Below, one piece after another: positions 1 to 6,140 of a stretch of DNA of 21,876 nt. Where the stretch lies: the NCBI GenBank assembly GCA_008501655.1, contig QQUK01000101.1:1-21876 (forward strand), written 5' to 3'. Each line of letters starts with the position of its first letter. Position 1 is the first letter of the stretch. The stretch is from Calditrichota bacterium (lineage in GTDB: Bacteria > Zixibacteria > MSB-5A5 > GN15 > FEB-12). The notes beneath the pieces are model-generated. The model saw nothing but the letters and a program-made list of their open reading frames with translations. It was not told the DNA's origin and did no database searches. Position numbers and translations under genes: made by a program.

Positions 1-1
1 T

Positions 2-127
2 GATGCTGCCTTTGAATGCGGATGGGAGTCATCAAGCGGATTTCGGGAAGCGTTTAAAAAACAGTTTGGGAAACCTCCGGGAGAATATTATGACCTATCA
101 AGTCAGGCTGAGCGGAGTCGAAGCTGA
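2..127 (+). CDS. AraC/Ada-type HTH domain, C-terminal fragment (5' end outside window)
   Basis: Frame 2 reads 41 codons to a TGA at 125-127. The residues, including the stretch FECGWESSSGFREAFKKQFG and then PPGEYYD, match the second helix-turn-helix of AraC-type regulators, in the form found in Ada-type alkylation-response proteins. In that family the HTH normally runs straight into an O6-methylguanine methyltransferase domain. Here the methyltransferase is the next gene (310-837). The last residues (about SSQAERSRS) and the stop codon are encoded by a palindromic repeat at 96-134, so this C-terminus looks secondary. It probably acts as a DNA-binding regulator of alkylation repair, like a split AdaA/AdaB pair. 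The N-terminal domain is not visible, so a methyl-phosphotriester-sensing zinc domain can be neither confirmed nor excluded. Confidence 0.75.
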   Translation, partial: DAAFECGWESSSGFREAFKKQFGKPPGEYYDLSSQAERSRS

Positions 128-134
128 CTTGATA
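96..134. repeat. Palindromic repeat with CTGAGCGGAGTCGAAG core, inside the end of the Ada-like gene
   Basis: An 11-bp inverted repeat (TATCAAGTCAG at 96-106 and CTGACTTGATA at 124-134) encloses the core. The same core recurs at 990-1016, 2434-2460, 3388-3414, 5605-5631, 5643-5669 and 5784-5810, but there the stem is AGTCACACT/AGTGTGACT. This copy supplies the stop codon of the upstream HTH gene. Confidence 0.8.
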
Positions 135-231
135 CAAAGTGATGATTCGCTCTGGTTAATTGTAGCCTGACATATCCTCGTCGGTTCAACCCCCCTTCGG
201 TGTGCAGGAACCTACGAAACAGTTGAATCGG

Positions 232-290
232 GGCAGACGAGGGCGTCTGCCGCCCACAAAGCATATCTTTTGAATCTGAAGATTCAAAAG
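232..290. repeat. Two palindromic repeats just upstream of ogt
   Basis: GGCAGACG (232-239) and CGTCTGCC (244-251) form an 8-bp stem with an AGGG loop. CTTTTGAATCT (267-277) and AGATTCAAAAG (280-290) form an 11-bp stem with a GA centre. The second belongs to the same family as units at 2549-2576 and 5749-5774. The rest of the 128-309 gap shows no gene. Confidence 0.75.
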
Positions 291-309
291 TCACAAACAT
301 GAGGTTAAT

Positions 310-837
310 TTGAGAAATCTAAAAATCGAATATATGTTTTTCGATTCACCGATGGGAGAAATGGTCGCCGGTGCAACGGAAAATGGTATCTGTTTTTGTG
401 AATGGGAAGACCGGGGCGGTATTGAACGGATTTTAAAACGGGTCGGGAAAAGATACAAGTGTGAATTGGTACTTGTTGAAAAAAACCGGTATATCAAAAT
501 ATTGCAATCAGAACTGAAAAAATATTTTAACGGGAAGCTTGAATCTTTTTCGGTACCGCTCGATATCAAAGGAACCGCATTTGAGCAGACAGTCTGGAAA
601 GAACTGTTGAATATACCTTATGGGCAGACAAAATCTTACGGGCAGATAGCCAAAGCTATCAAAAACCCGGACTCGGTTCGAGCTGTCGGTCGGGCGAATG
701 GTATGAACTATATTTCAATAGTGATACCGTGTCATCGGGTTATCGGTGCTGATGGTTCTCTAACCGGTTACGGCGGTAAAGTCTGGCGCAAGAAAAAGCT
801 GCTTGAACTTGAGAGCGGGATTAAGAGTCTGGTGTGA
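310..837 (+). CDS. ogt: Methylated-DNA--protein-cysteine S-methyltransferase (Ogt/AdaB-like)
   Basis: Repairs O6-alkylguanine and O4-alkylthymine by irreversible transfer of the alkyl group to its own cysteine. The active-site motif PCHRV is at residues 140-144 with Cys141. It is preceded by RAVGRANGMN (124-133) and followed by the GYGG segment and the WRKKKLLELE end typical of the family. Length is 175 residues, normal for the two-domain core. The start is a TTG with the Shine-Dalgarno GAGG at 301-304 and 5 nt spacing; the ATG at 299 is out of frame. The N-terminus (residues 5-30) resembles the methyltransferase half of fused HTH-Ada proteins rather than a free-standing Ogt, and the HTH half lies directly upstream. 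Family assignment is secure. The reading as one half of a split fusion is inference. Confidence 0.93.
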   Translation: MRNLKIEYMFFDSPMGEMVAGATENGICFCEWEDRGGIERILKRVGKRYKCELVLVEKNRYIKILQSELKKYFNGKLESFSVPLDIKGTAFEQTVWKELLNIPYGQTKSYGQIAKAIKNPDSVRAVGRANGMNYISIVIPCHRVIGADGSLTGYGGKVWRKKKLLELESGIKSLV

Positions 838-840
838 ATT

Positions 841-1014
841 ATAATTCCATTATTTCAGAATTGACAGGTAATCCAGAAAAGTCAAGAGCCCAGGGCTCTT
901 GACTTTGTCGAAACTCAAGAGTTTCGACCTTCTCTTGCTTCATACTATCTCCCACTGGATCCCCGCCTTCGCGGGGAAGGATTAGCTTTCACACTTCGAC
1001 TCCGCTCAGTGTGA
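841..1014. repeat. Intergenic cluster of palindromic repeats between ogt and the UPF0210 gene
   Basis: Several palindromes lie back to back. AAAGTCAAGAGCCC (878-891) pairs with 893-906, giving 14 bp around a single A. GTCGAAACTC (907-916) pairs with GAGTTTCGAC (919-928). TCCCCGC (960-966) pairs with GCGGGGA (971-977). A CTGAGCGGAGTCGAAG-core element at 990-1016 touches the stop codon of the minus-strand gene. The first hairpin has no U-tract on either strand, so it is not an obvious terminator, although it lies between convergent genes. Confidence 0.8.
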
Positions 1015-2370
1015 CTAGTTATTTATCCCCGTTGATGGTGCCGGGATGCGTCCACCCCGTTTGATAAACTCTTTTGAGGAAAACTTCGAGGTCGGCATTA
1101 TCGGTGCCGTTCCCAATAGTCCGCCGTACTCAGCTGATTGCCCGACCATTTTACCCGGTACCGGAATAATCCGCACCGCCGTCGTTTTGTTATTCACCAC
1201 ACCGATTGCGGCTTCATCAGCGATGATTGCTGAAATCGTTTCCGATGGAGTGTCACCGGGGACAGCGACCATATCCAGTCCTACCGAGCAGACCGCAGTC
1301 ATCGCTTCAAGTTTTTCAAGCGAAATTGCACCTGCTTCGACAGCGCGAATCATCGCAGCATCTTCGGAGACCGGAATGAAAGCACCGGATAGTCCGCCGA
1401 CATAGGATGACGCCATCAGTCCGCCTTTTTTAACGGCATCATTGAGCATCATCAGTGCTGCGGTTGTGCCGTGACATCCGCATCGTTCAAGTCCCATCGC
1501 TTCTAATATCTCGGCAACCGAATCACCTTCGGCTGGAGTCGGGGCAAGGGAGAGGTCGATAATGCCAAAGGGAACGTTTAATCGTTCGGAACATTTGCGT
1601 CCGACCATCTCACCCATCCGGGTTACTTTGAAAGCCGTTCGTTTGATGACTTCGGAGAGAGCGCCAAGGTCGCAGGCTCCTGCTTTTTTGATTGCTGAGA
1701 GAACGACACCGGGACCAGAGATACCGACGTTGATGACGACTTCCGGTTCAGTCACACCATGGAAGGCGCCGGCGATAAAAGGATTGTCTTCAACGCAGTT
1801 TGCAAAGACGACAAGTTTGCAACAACCGATAGCTTCTTCGGTACGGTTGGCTAAGTCTTTTATGACATGACCCATGACATCAATTGCATCCATATTGATG
1901 CCCGCTTTGGTCGAGGCGACGTTTACTGATGAACAGACACGCTGGGTTGATGCTAACGCTTCCGGTATAGAGTTGATGAGGGTTTTATCTCCGCGGGTCA
2001 TTCCTTTTTGAACTAAAGCACCGTAACCGCCTAAGTAGTCGATGCCGAGCTGTTCGGCGCAGGAGTCGAGCGTTTTACATATTTCGATAAATGTTTCGTG
2101 TGAGTGACCGTCGGCAACGATTGAAATCGGGGTGACGGAAAGGCGTTTATTGGCAATAGGGATTCCGTATTCACTGGAGACTTTTTCGACTGTCGATACA
2201 TGGTTCTCTGCGGTCTTGAGCAGTTTTTCTCTGATGTTTGATACAAGCTGTTTCGGGTCGGGGGTGGAGCAGTCGCGCAGGGAGATACCCATGGTGACGG
2301 TTCTGATATCGAGATGCTCGACCTCGGTCATATGTATCGTTTCAACAATTTCTTCCGGTTTGTATGTCAT
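1015..2370 (-). CDS. UPF0210 / DUF711 family protein, last gene of the microcompartment operon
   Basis: Recognised as UPF0210 (Pfam DUF711) from DIRTVTMGISLRDC (residues 21-34 of the chosen start), the GGLSGAFIPVSED segment, the GTTAALMMLNDAVKKGG segment and the AEYGGLLGTAPIMP tail. The ATG at 2370 gives 451 residues, the usual family length. An in-frame start at 2436 would add 22 residues encoded by a CCCCTC/GAGGGG hairpin repeat, so I reject it. The function is unknown. Members have a pyruvate-formate-lyase-like barrel fold (structure of pneumococcal SP0239), but I see no RVxGY-like glycyl radical motif and no activase nearby. In other bacteria the gene pairs with a small UPF0237 ACT protein, and the same pairing is seen here with the gene at 2630-3202. 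Its place at the end of a BMC shell operon suggests a cargo or accessory role. The Shine-Dalgarno is weak. Confidence 0.85.
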   Translation of the reverse strand: MTYKPEEIVETIHMTEVEHLDIRTVTMGISLRDCSTPDPKQLVSNIREKLLKTAENHVSTVEKVSSEYGIPIANKRLSVTPISIVADGHSHETFIEICKTLDSCAEQLGIDYLGGYGALVQKGMTRGDKTLINSIPEALASTQRVCSSVNVASTKAGINMDAIDVMGHVIKDLANRTEEAIGCCKLVVFANCVEDNPFIAGAFHGVTEPEVVINVGISGPGVVLSAIKKAGACDLGALSEVIKRTAFKVTRMGEMVGRKCSERLNVPFGIIDLSLAPTPAEGDSVAEILEAMGLERCGCHGTTAALMMLNDAVKKGGLMASSYVGGLSGAFIPVSEDAAMIRAVEAGAISLEKLEAMTAVCSVGLDMVAVPGDTPSETISAIIADEAAIGVVNNKTTAVRIIPVPGKMVGQSAEYGGLLGTAPIMPTSKFSSKEFIKRGGRIPAPSTGINN

Positions 2371-2629
2371 GGTTTTGGTTCCATTCTTTTTTACACACCC
2401 CTTGCCCCTCTTTTTAGAGGGGAAATTAAGGAGCACACTTCGACTTCGCTCAGTGTGACTAATTTATTGAGCATCCTTCGACCCCGCCGAGGCGGGCAGG
2501 ATGACAAATTATATTGTGCCTTGTGAATCTTCAGATTCACAAGGTTTTATCTTTTGAGTCTGAAGACTCAAAAGATACGTTGTTCAATGTTTTAAAGTCG
2601 GAACTACAGGGGTTCCGACCTACTCAAAT
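2371..2629. repeat. Intergenic repeat mosaic between UPF0210 and ACT genes
   Basis: In order: a CCCCTC/GAGGGG hairpin (2405-2422); a CGACTTCGCTCAG-core element (2434-2460); a CATCCT...AGGATG element with a CCCCGCC/GGCGGG interior (2472-2504); the palindrome CCTTGTGAATCT/AGATTCACAAGG (2519-2544); its partner ATCTTTTGAGTCT/AGACTCAAAAGAT (2549-2576); and a GTAG-footed hairpin (2597-2623, minus strand: GTAG, then GTCGGAACC...GTTCCGAC). No gene is seen. Confidence 0.85.
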
Positions 2630-3202
2630 CTATATCCTATGCATATATCTGAAAATATCTTCGTGCATGACGTAGACTTTCATGCCGAGTTTGCTTTCGG
2701 TCGCTTTAATACGGTCTCGAAGAGCGGCAAACTCAAGCGTACAGTCGTTTATGTTCACAATCATAATCATCGAGAAAAATTCCTGCATGATCGTCTGTGA
2801 GATATCTTCAATCGAACAATTCAGTTCAGCTAAAATATTTGTAATCGCCGCAATCACACCCGGGCGGTTTTTGCCGAATGTCGCAACGATGATTCTTGTA
2901 GAATCGGTCTGGTCGATCTCTTCATAAAGTCCCGCTTTCTGAACATCGGCTTCGTTCTCTCCGTGGATATTGGAAAGGGATGATTGCTGCGGTATCGGGG
3001 AAGAGGGTGCCCCGTCGCTTGCGGTGGGATTAGATGACACATCACAGGTGACACCTTCAATCTCCGGATTGCCCTGATTTTCTTTTAGATTATCAACAAC
3101 CGAGTCGATGACTTTGCGGAGTTGTTTGGCGTCAAGTTGACCGCCGACTTTTCCGGCAACGATTTCTGATATTTTTTGTATTTCAAAATCTGATAGTTTC
3201 AT
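2630..3202 (-). CDS. ACT-domain protein (UPF0237-like) with N-terminal encapsulation-peptide-like extension
   Basis: Residues 103-190 form an ACT domain of the UPF0237 type: a strand with FGKNRPGVIAAITNILAE (109-126), then SIEDISQTIMQEFFSM and a strand with IMIVN. ACT domains usually bind small ligands such as amino acids. UPF0237 proteins are normally about 90 residues, essentially the ACT domain alone. This one has roughly 100 extra N-terminal residues: two short amphipathic helices (about 3-20 and 25-40, hydrophobics L3, F6, I8, I11, I14, V15, V19, then L28, V31, I32, V35, V36, L39) and a Ser/Pro/Asn/Gly-rich linker (about 41-100). Helix plus flexible linker is the layout of peptides that target enzymes into bacterial microcompartments, and the gene lies in a BMC operon directly before UPF0210. 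Lumen targeting is inference. The start ATG at 3202 has a weak GAG upstream. Confidence 0.8.
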   Translation of the reverse strand: MKLSDFEIQKISEIVAGKVGGQLDAKQLRKVIDSVVDNLKENQGNPEIEGVTCDVSSNPTASDGAPSSPIPQQSSLSNIHGENEADVQKAGLYEEIDQTDSTRIIVATFGKNRPGVIAAITNILAELNCSIEDISQTIMQEFFSMIMIVNINDCTLEFAALRDRIKATESKLGMKVYVMHEDIFRYMHRI

Positions 3203-3429
3203 AAGACACTCATATATTTCAAATTATTTTTATACTTACTTTTGTAGGGGTTTTTCGCGAAAAACCTCTACTATGGCAGGATCGCAGGGATCCTGCCCTA
3301 CATAAACTTTACCTTTGTGCCTTGTGAATCTTCAGATTCACAAGGTTTTGTCATTTGAGTTTTCAGACTCAATTGACACTATTGGAGCACACTTCGACTC
3401 CGCTCAGTGTGACTTATTAACAAAACATC
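3203..3429. repeat. Intergenic repeat mosaic between ACT and BMC-T genes
   Basis: Contains a GTAG...CTAC-bounded hairpin (3244-3271, centre TTCGCGAA), a second GTAG-footed hairpin (3275-3301, GGCAGGATC/GATCCTGCC), the CCTTGTGAATCT palindrome (3320-3345), a decayed TCATTTGAGT partner (3351-3376), and a CTGAGCGGAGTCGAAG-core element (3388-3414). No gene is seen. Confidence 0.85.
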
Positions 3430-3981
3430 CTACAATATATCCCGCATCAATTCTTTGCTCGGTGAAGGGATGACAACAGTGTTGACAAGCATCCCTGCAC
3501 GGGAGACAACTTCTTTGCCGGCAGCTACCGCAGATTCAACATCACCAACTGTTCCGGTCATTGTAACAAACGCTTTACCGCCGAGAGCCATAGCAAGACG
3601 GATCTCAATCAGTTTGACATCAGCAGCTTTGGCGGATGCATCGGCAGCTTCAATCAATGATGCGACCGAAAATGATTCGATAATTCCGAGGGCATCAAGT
3701 TTAACCAATTGAGTGGAACCGGACATTGACGGGAAAACATCGGGATGTACATTCGGGATAACAAAAGTATCAATGACCGACTCAGCGCCGTATACTTCAC
3801 CCGCTTCAATAGAGTTGCGAACGGCATCGACATCACCGGCGACCAGATTCATATATTTTCCGGAGCAGATTGTCCGGCTGATGACCAGTTCGACATCGGC
3901 AGCTTTTATCATCTCATCGGCGGAACCGATTCCTTTTGCGATTGAGCTGTATTCTATAAGTCCTATTGCGGTATATGCCAT
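3430..3981 (-). CDS. pduT: BMC-T tandem-domain shell protein, PduT-type with iron-sulfur pore cysteine
   Basis: Two BMC domains in tandem (about residues 3-90 and 95-180) make a trimeric pseudohexameric facet of a microcompartment shell. The sequence follows PduT closely: AIGLIEYSSIAKGI at the start, ISRTICSGKY around Cys39, then DALGIIESFSVASLIEAAD opening the second domain. In PduT the equivalent cysteine (Cys38) from three subunits holds a [4Fe-4S] cluster at the pore, so this protein is predicted to pass electrons through the shell. PduS, its known redox partner, lies immediately upstream with only 2 nt between the genes, and the Shine-Dalgarno AGAGG lies inside the pduS end, so the two are likely translated as a pair. 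Length 183 matches PduT (184). Confidence 0.93.
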   Translation of the reverse strand: MAYTAIGLIEYSSIAKGIGSADEMIKAADVELVISRTICSGKYMNLVAGDVDAVRNSIEAGEVYGAESVIDTFVIPNVHPDVFPSMSGSTQLVKLDALGIIESFSVASLIEAADASAKAADVKLIEIRLAMALGGKAFVTMTGTVGDVESAVAAGKEVVSRAGMLVNTVVIPSPSKELMRDIL

Positions 3982-3983
3982 AT

Positions 3984-5330
3984 CTATTTTGCCTCTATCA
4001 TAATATTATCATTCGTAACTGATTTGACAAGTCCGTTTATTGATGCATGGACATGAGCTCCCATCTCGCCATCAGGGATTTGTCCAATCATCTGCCCGAT
4101 GGAGACTTCGGAACCTTCATTGACAATCGGTGTCGCCGGAACACCGATATGCTGGGAGAGGGGGATATTTACATGGGTCGGGATAAATCTATCAAGATGG
4201 AAATCAGCTTTCTGGTTGTATGGAAGGAGTCCTAATTTTCTTGTCAATTTATGGATGGATACTTTCCGATGTTCCTGCATCGGGTGAGCAGCGAGTTCTG
4301 TTTCAGGCGGTGTGTAGGAAAGTCCTTTAAGTTTTATATTTTTCTTGGAGCGGACACACGCTTGTTTTGGGTCTAAATCTTCAGGACAGGCGTAGAGTGA
4401 ACAGAGATTGCATTCGCAGCAGTTGACGGCATAGTTCCCCCAAAAGTCATCTTTCTCTCCGGCGAAGCCAAGCGACCGCATTACTTTGTGCGGTTCGATA
4501 TGATAACCTAACAAATACCTCGGGCAGAACTCAGTGCAGTAGGTGCATTGATCGCAAGCTGATTGTCCGATTTTTTTCATTTCGGATAAAGATTCACTCC
4601 GTCTGCGGACAAGGGTATGATCCATCGGGACAAAGATAAAGCCGGCTGATGTTTTCGTAACCGGTAAAGTAAAGTCGGTCTGAAGCTGTCCCATCATAGC
4701 ACCACCGGCTAAGGCAGCCACCGGTTCTGATGTTGTAAGTCCTCCGGCAAATTCTATAATTTCGTTTAACGGAGTGCCGATGGGAACTTTGATCGTCATA
4801 GGGTTTTTGATAACACCGTTGACGGTGAGGAATGTTTCTGTTACGGGAACACCGGAATCAGCAAGAGCTACATTCAAAAGTGTTTCGACATTGGAGACAA
4901 CGCATCCGATATGAATCGGATAACCGCCGTAAGGGACAAGCCGTCCGACCGCTTCGTAGATAAGGACATATTCATCACCGGCGGGGTAGTAGTCACCCAT
5001 TTCAAAGATTTCATGTTTAGTACCACCGAAGAGACCGCGGAACTGTCCGATGACATCTTTATTTTTTGATTTGACGCCGAGTATCGAACGGGATGCAGAG
5101 ACTGCTTTGGCTACGAGTTCCATCCCTTTTTTGACTTCGTTGGGGAAGAGCCGCATCAACTCTTTATCTTTATACAAGAGCGGTTCACATTCGGCACCGT
5201 TTGCTAAAACGATTTCAGCGTTGGTGTTGTATTTCAAGTGAGCGGGGAATCCGGCACCACCGGCACCAACGACTCCGGCATCCTGTACTTTTTTAACTAT
5301 TGGGTGCATATGTTGTAATTTATCTCTCAT
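3984..5330 (-). CDS. pduS: PduS-type RnfC-like electron transfer protein (cobalamin reductase family)
   Basis: PduS proteins are flavin and iron-sulfur NADH oxidoreductases that reduce cobalamin or feed electrons to the shell cluster of PduT. The N-terminus carries the glycine-rich GVVGAGGAGFP (19-29), followed by the RnfC-like NAD/FMN domain with EYVLIYEAVGR (120-130) and an SLBB-like segment near 167-200. Two 4Fe-4S motifs follow: Cys259, 262, 265, 269 and Cys304/305, 307, 310, 315. Length 448 matches Salmonella PduS (about 451). Because no B12-dependent diol dehydratase is in the window, a role in NAD+/NADH balance inside the compartment is at least as likely as cobalamin reduction. The ATG at 5330 has no Shine-Dalgarno; a perfect palindrome ends 5 nt upstream of it. 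Confidence 0.93.
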   Translation of the reverse strand: MRDKLQHMHPIVKKVQDAGVVGAGGAGFPAHLKYNTNAEIVLANGAECEPLLYKDKELMRLFPNEVKKGMELVAKAVSASRSILGVKSKNKDVIGQFRGLFGGTKHEIFEMGDYYPAGDEYVLIYEAVGRLVPYGGYPIHIGCVVSNVETLLNVALADSGVPVTETFLTVNGVIKNPMTIKVPIGTPLNEIIEFAGGLTTSEPVAALAGGAMMGQLQTDFTLPVTKTSAGFIFVPMDHTLVRRRSESLSEMKKIGQSACDQCTYCTEFCPRYLLGYHIEPHKVMRSLGFAGEKDDFWGNYAVNCCECNLCSLYACPEDLDPKQACVRSKKNIKLKGLSYTPPETELAAHPMQEHRKVSIHKLTRKLGLLPYNQKADFHLDRFIPTHVNIPLSQHIGVPATPIVNEGSEVSIGQMIGQIPDGEMGAHVHASINGLVKSVTNDNIMIEAK

Positions 5331-5335
5331 TAGTT

Positions 5336-5357
5336 GGGGCTTTTCGCGAAAAGCCCC
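5336..5357. repeat. Perfect 22-bp palindrome directly upstream of the pduS start
   Basis: Two 11-bp arms (GGGGCTTTTCG and its complement) meet without a spacer. It belongs to the GTAG-footed family on the minus strand (GTAG begins at 5360) and is related to copies at 3244-3271 and 5538-5565. It occupies the position where the pduS ribosome-binding site should be. Confidence 0.85.
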
Positions 5358-5363
5358 TACAAA

Positions 5364-5510
5364 TTATTCATGTTCGACCCAGCGGTTGGGGCCGTCCGGT
5401 AACATTTTGTTTAATGTTCCACTTGCTCTGAGTAATAAATATAACAGGGCTACGATTAAAAAACCGCCGCCTACAAAAGCAAGTATCCAAAACCATTTTA
5501 GATTTTTCAT
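5364..5510 (-). CDS. 48-residue single-pass membrane microprotein in the BMC operon
   Basis: Below usual ORF cut-offs but well supported. The ATG at 5510 has the Shine-Dalgarno GAGGT 7 nt upstream, and the frame closes with TAA at 5364-5366. The protein starts MKNLKWFWILAFVGGGFLIV. Residues about 6-27 form one hydrophobic transmembrane segment with a positive N-terminal flank, followed by a short polar tail ending PNRWVEHE. I recognise no family. It lies between the BMC-P and pduS genes on the same strand, separated from each by repeats. A plausible but untested role is anchoring PduS or the compartment to the membrane, or serving as a small membrane subunit for electron transfer. Confidence 0.7.
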   Translation of the reverse strand: MKNLKWFWILAFVGGGFLIVALLYLLLRASGTLNKMLPDGPNRWVEHE

Positions 5511-5819
5511 ATCTTGTACCTCGTTTATTTTTCTACCGTAGGGGCTTTATGTTAAAAGCCCTTACAATATCAGGAGTCACGCCTCCTGACCTACTTTTTA
5601 AGTGCACACTTCGACTCCGCATAGTGTGACTTATTTATAGCGCACACTTCGACTCCGCTCAGTGTGACTGATTTATAGTACATCCTTCGACAAGCTCAGA
5701 ATGACAAATTTTAATGTGCCTTGTGAATCTTCAGATTCACAAGGTTTATCATTTGAGTCTGAAGACTCAAATGACACAGAAAACATACTTCGACTCCGCA
5801 TAGTGTGACTTTTTTAAAT
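5511..5819. repeat. Repeat mosaic between the microprotein and BMC-P genes
   Basis: This 309-bp gap holds at least seven palindromic units: a GTAG-footed hairpin (5538-5565); another (5570-5594, CAGGAG/CTCCTG then CCTAC); CTGAGCGGAGTCGAAG-type elements at 5605-5631, 5643-5669 and 5784-5810 (the first and last with CCGCATAG instead of CCGCTCAG); a CATCCTTCGACAAGCTCAG element (5681-5705); the CCTTGTGAATCT palindrome (5719-5744); and TCATTTGAGTCT/AGACTCAAATGA (5749-5774). Apart from the microprotein's Shine-Dalgarno at its right-to-left exit, no gene signal is seen. Confidence 0.85.
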
Positions 5820-6137
5820 TTACTTTTTAAATTTCACTTTATCCAGGTCAAGATCACCGTTGTAATGTTCTTTTTCAACCGAGTATTCATCGATAATCCC
5901 GATAACGGCCGCCTCGATAGACATATCTTCATTTTCTACCGCAATACGTGCAGCGCGTCCGTATGCTACTATCACAAGTTCCCCTTCACCGGCACCAAGT
6001 CTATCTGCGGCGACAATGGTGTCCGTGTTCGGTTCTTTGTTTAAGTTATACGGCTGGATAATTAAAAATTTAACGCCGTGGGTATTATCAACTTTTCGGG
6101 TTGCCCAAAGTGATCCGACAACTTTTCCTATAAACAT
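5820..6137 (-). CDS. BMC-P pentameric vertex protein (EutN/CcmL family)
   Basis: EutN/CcmL proteins form pentamers that cap the vertices of microcompartment shells. The 105-residue sequence begins MFIGKVVGSLWATRKV, has the core VKFLIIQPYNL and the strongly conserved DRLGAGEGELVIVAYGRAAR (45-64), and ends with an AAVIGIIDEY segment. Family length is typically 85-110. The gene starts 3 nt after the BMC-H stop, with its Shine-Dalgarno GAGGAA just inside the BMC-H end, so vertex and facet proteins are probably translationally coupled. It is the only BMC-P gene in the window. Confidence 0.95.
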   Translation of the reverse strand: MFIGKVVGSLWATRKVDNTHGVKFLIIQPYNLNKEPNTDTIVAADRLGAGEGELVIVAYGRAARIAVENEDMSIEAAVIGIIDEYSVEKEHYNGDLDLDKVKFKK

Positions 6138-6140
6138 ATT

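Noticed and set aside
878..906. The 14-bp palindrome after ogt as a bidirectional terminator
   Set aside because: The stem is strong, but neither strand has a U-tract after it, and it is joined to other repeats of the same kind; I treat it as a repeat.
1015..2370. UPF0210 protein as a glycyl radical enzyme of a GRM-type microcompartment
   Set aside because: The fold family is PFL-like, but there is no RVxGY-type glycyl radical motif near the C-terminus and no radical-SAM activase in the window.
2371..2436. Longer N-terminus for the UPF0210 protein from the in-frame start at 2436
   Set aside because: The extra 22 codons run through a CCCCTC/GAGGGG hairpin repeat and make the protein longer than the family; the ATG at 2370 gives the normal 451 residues.
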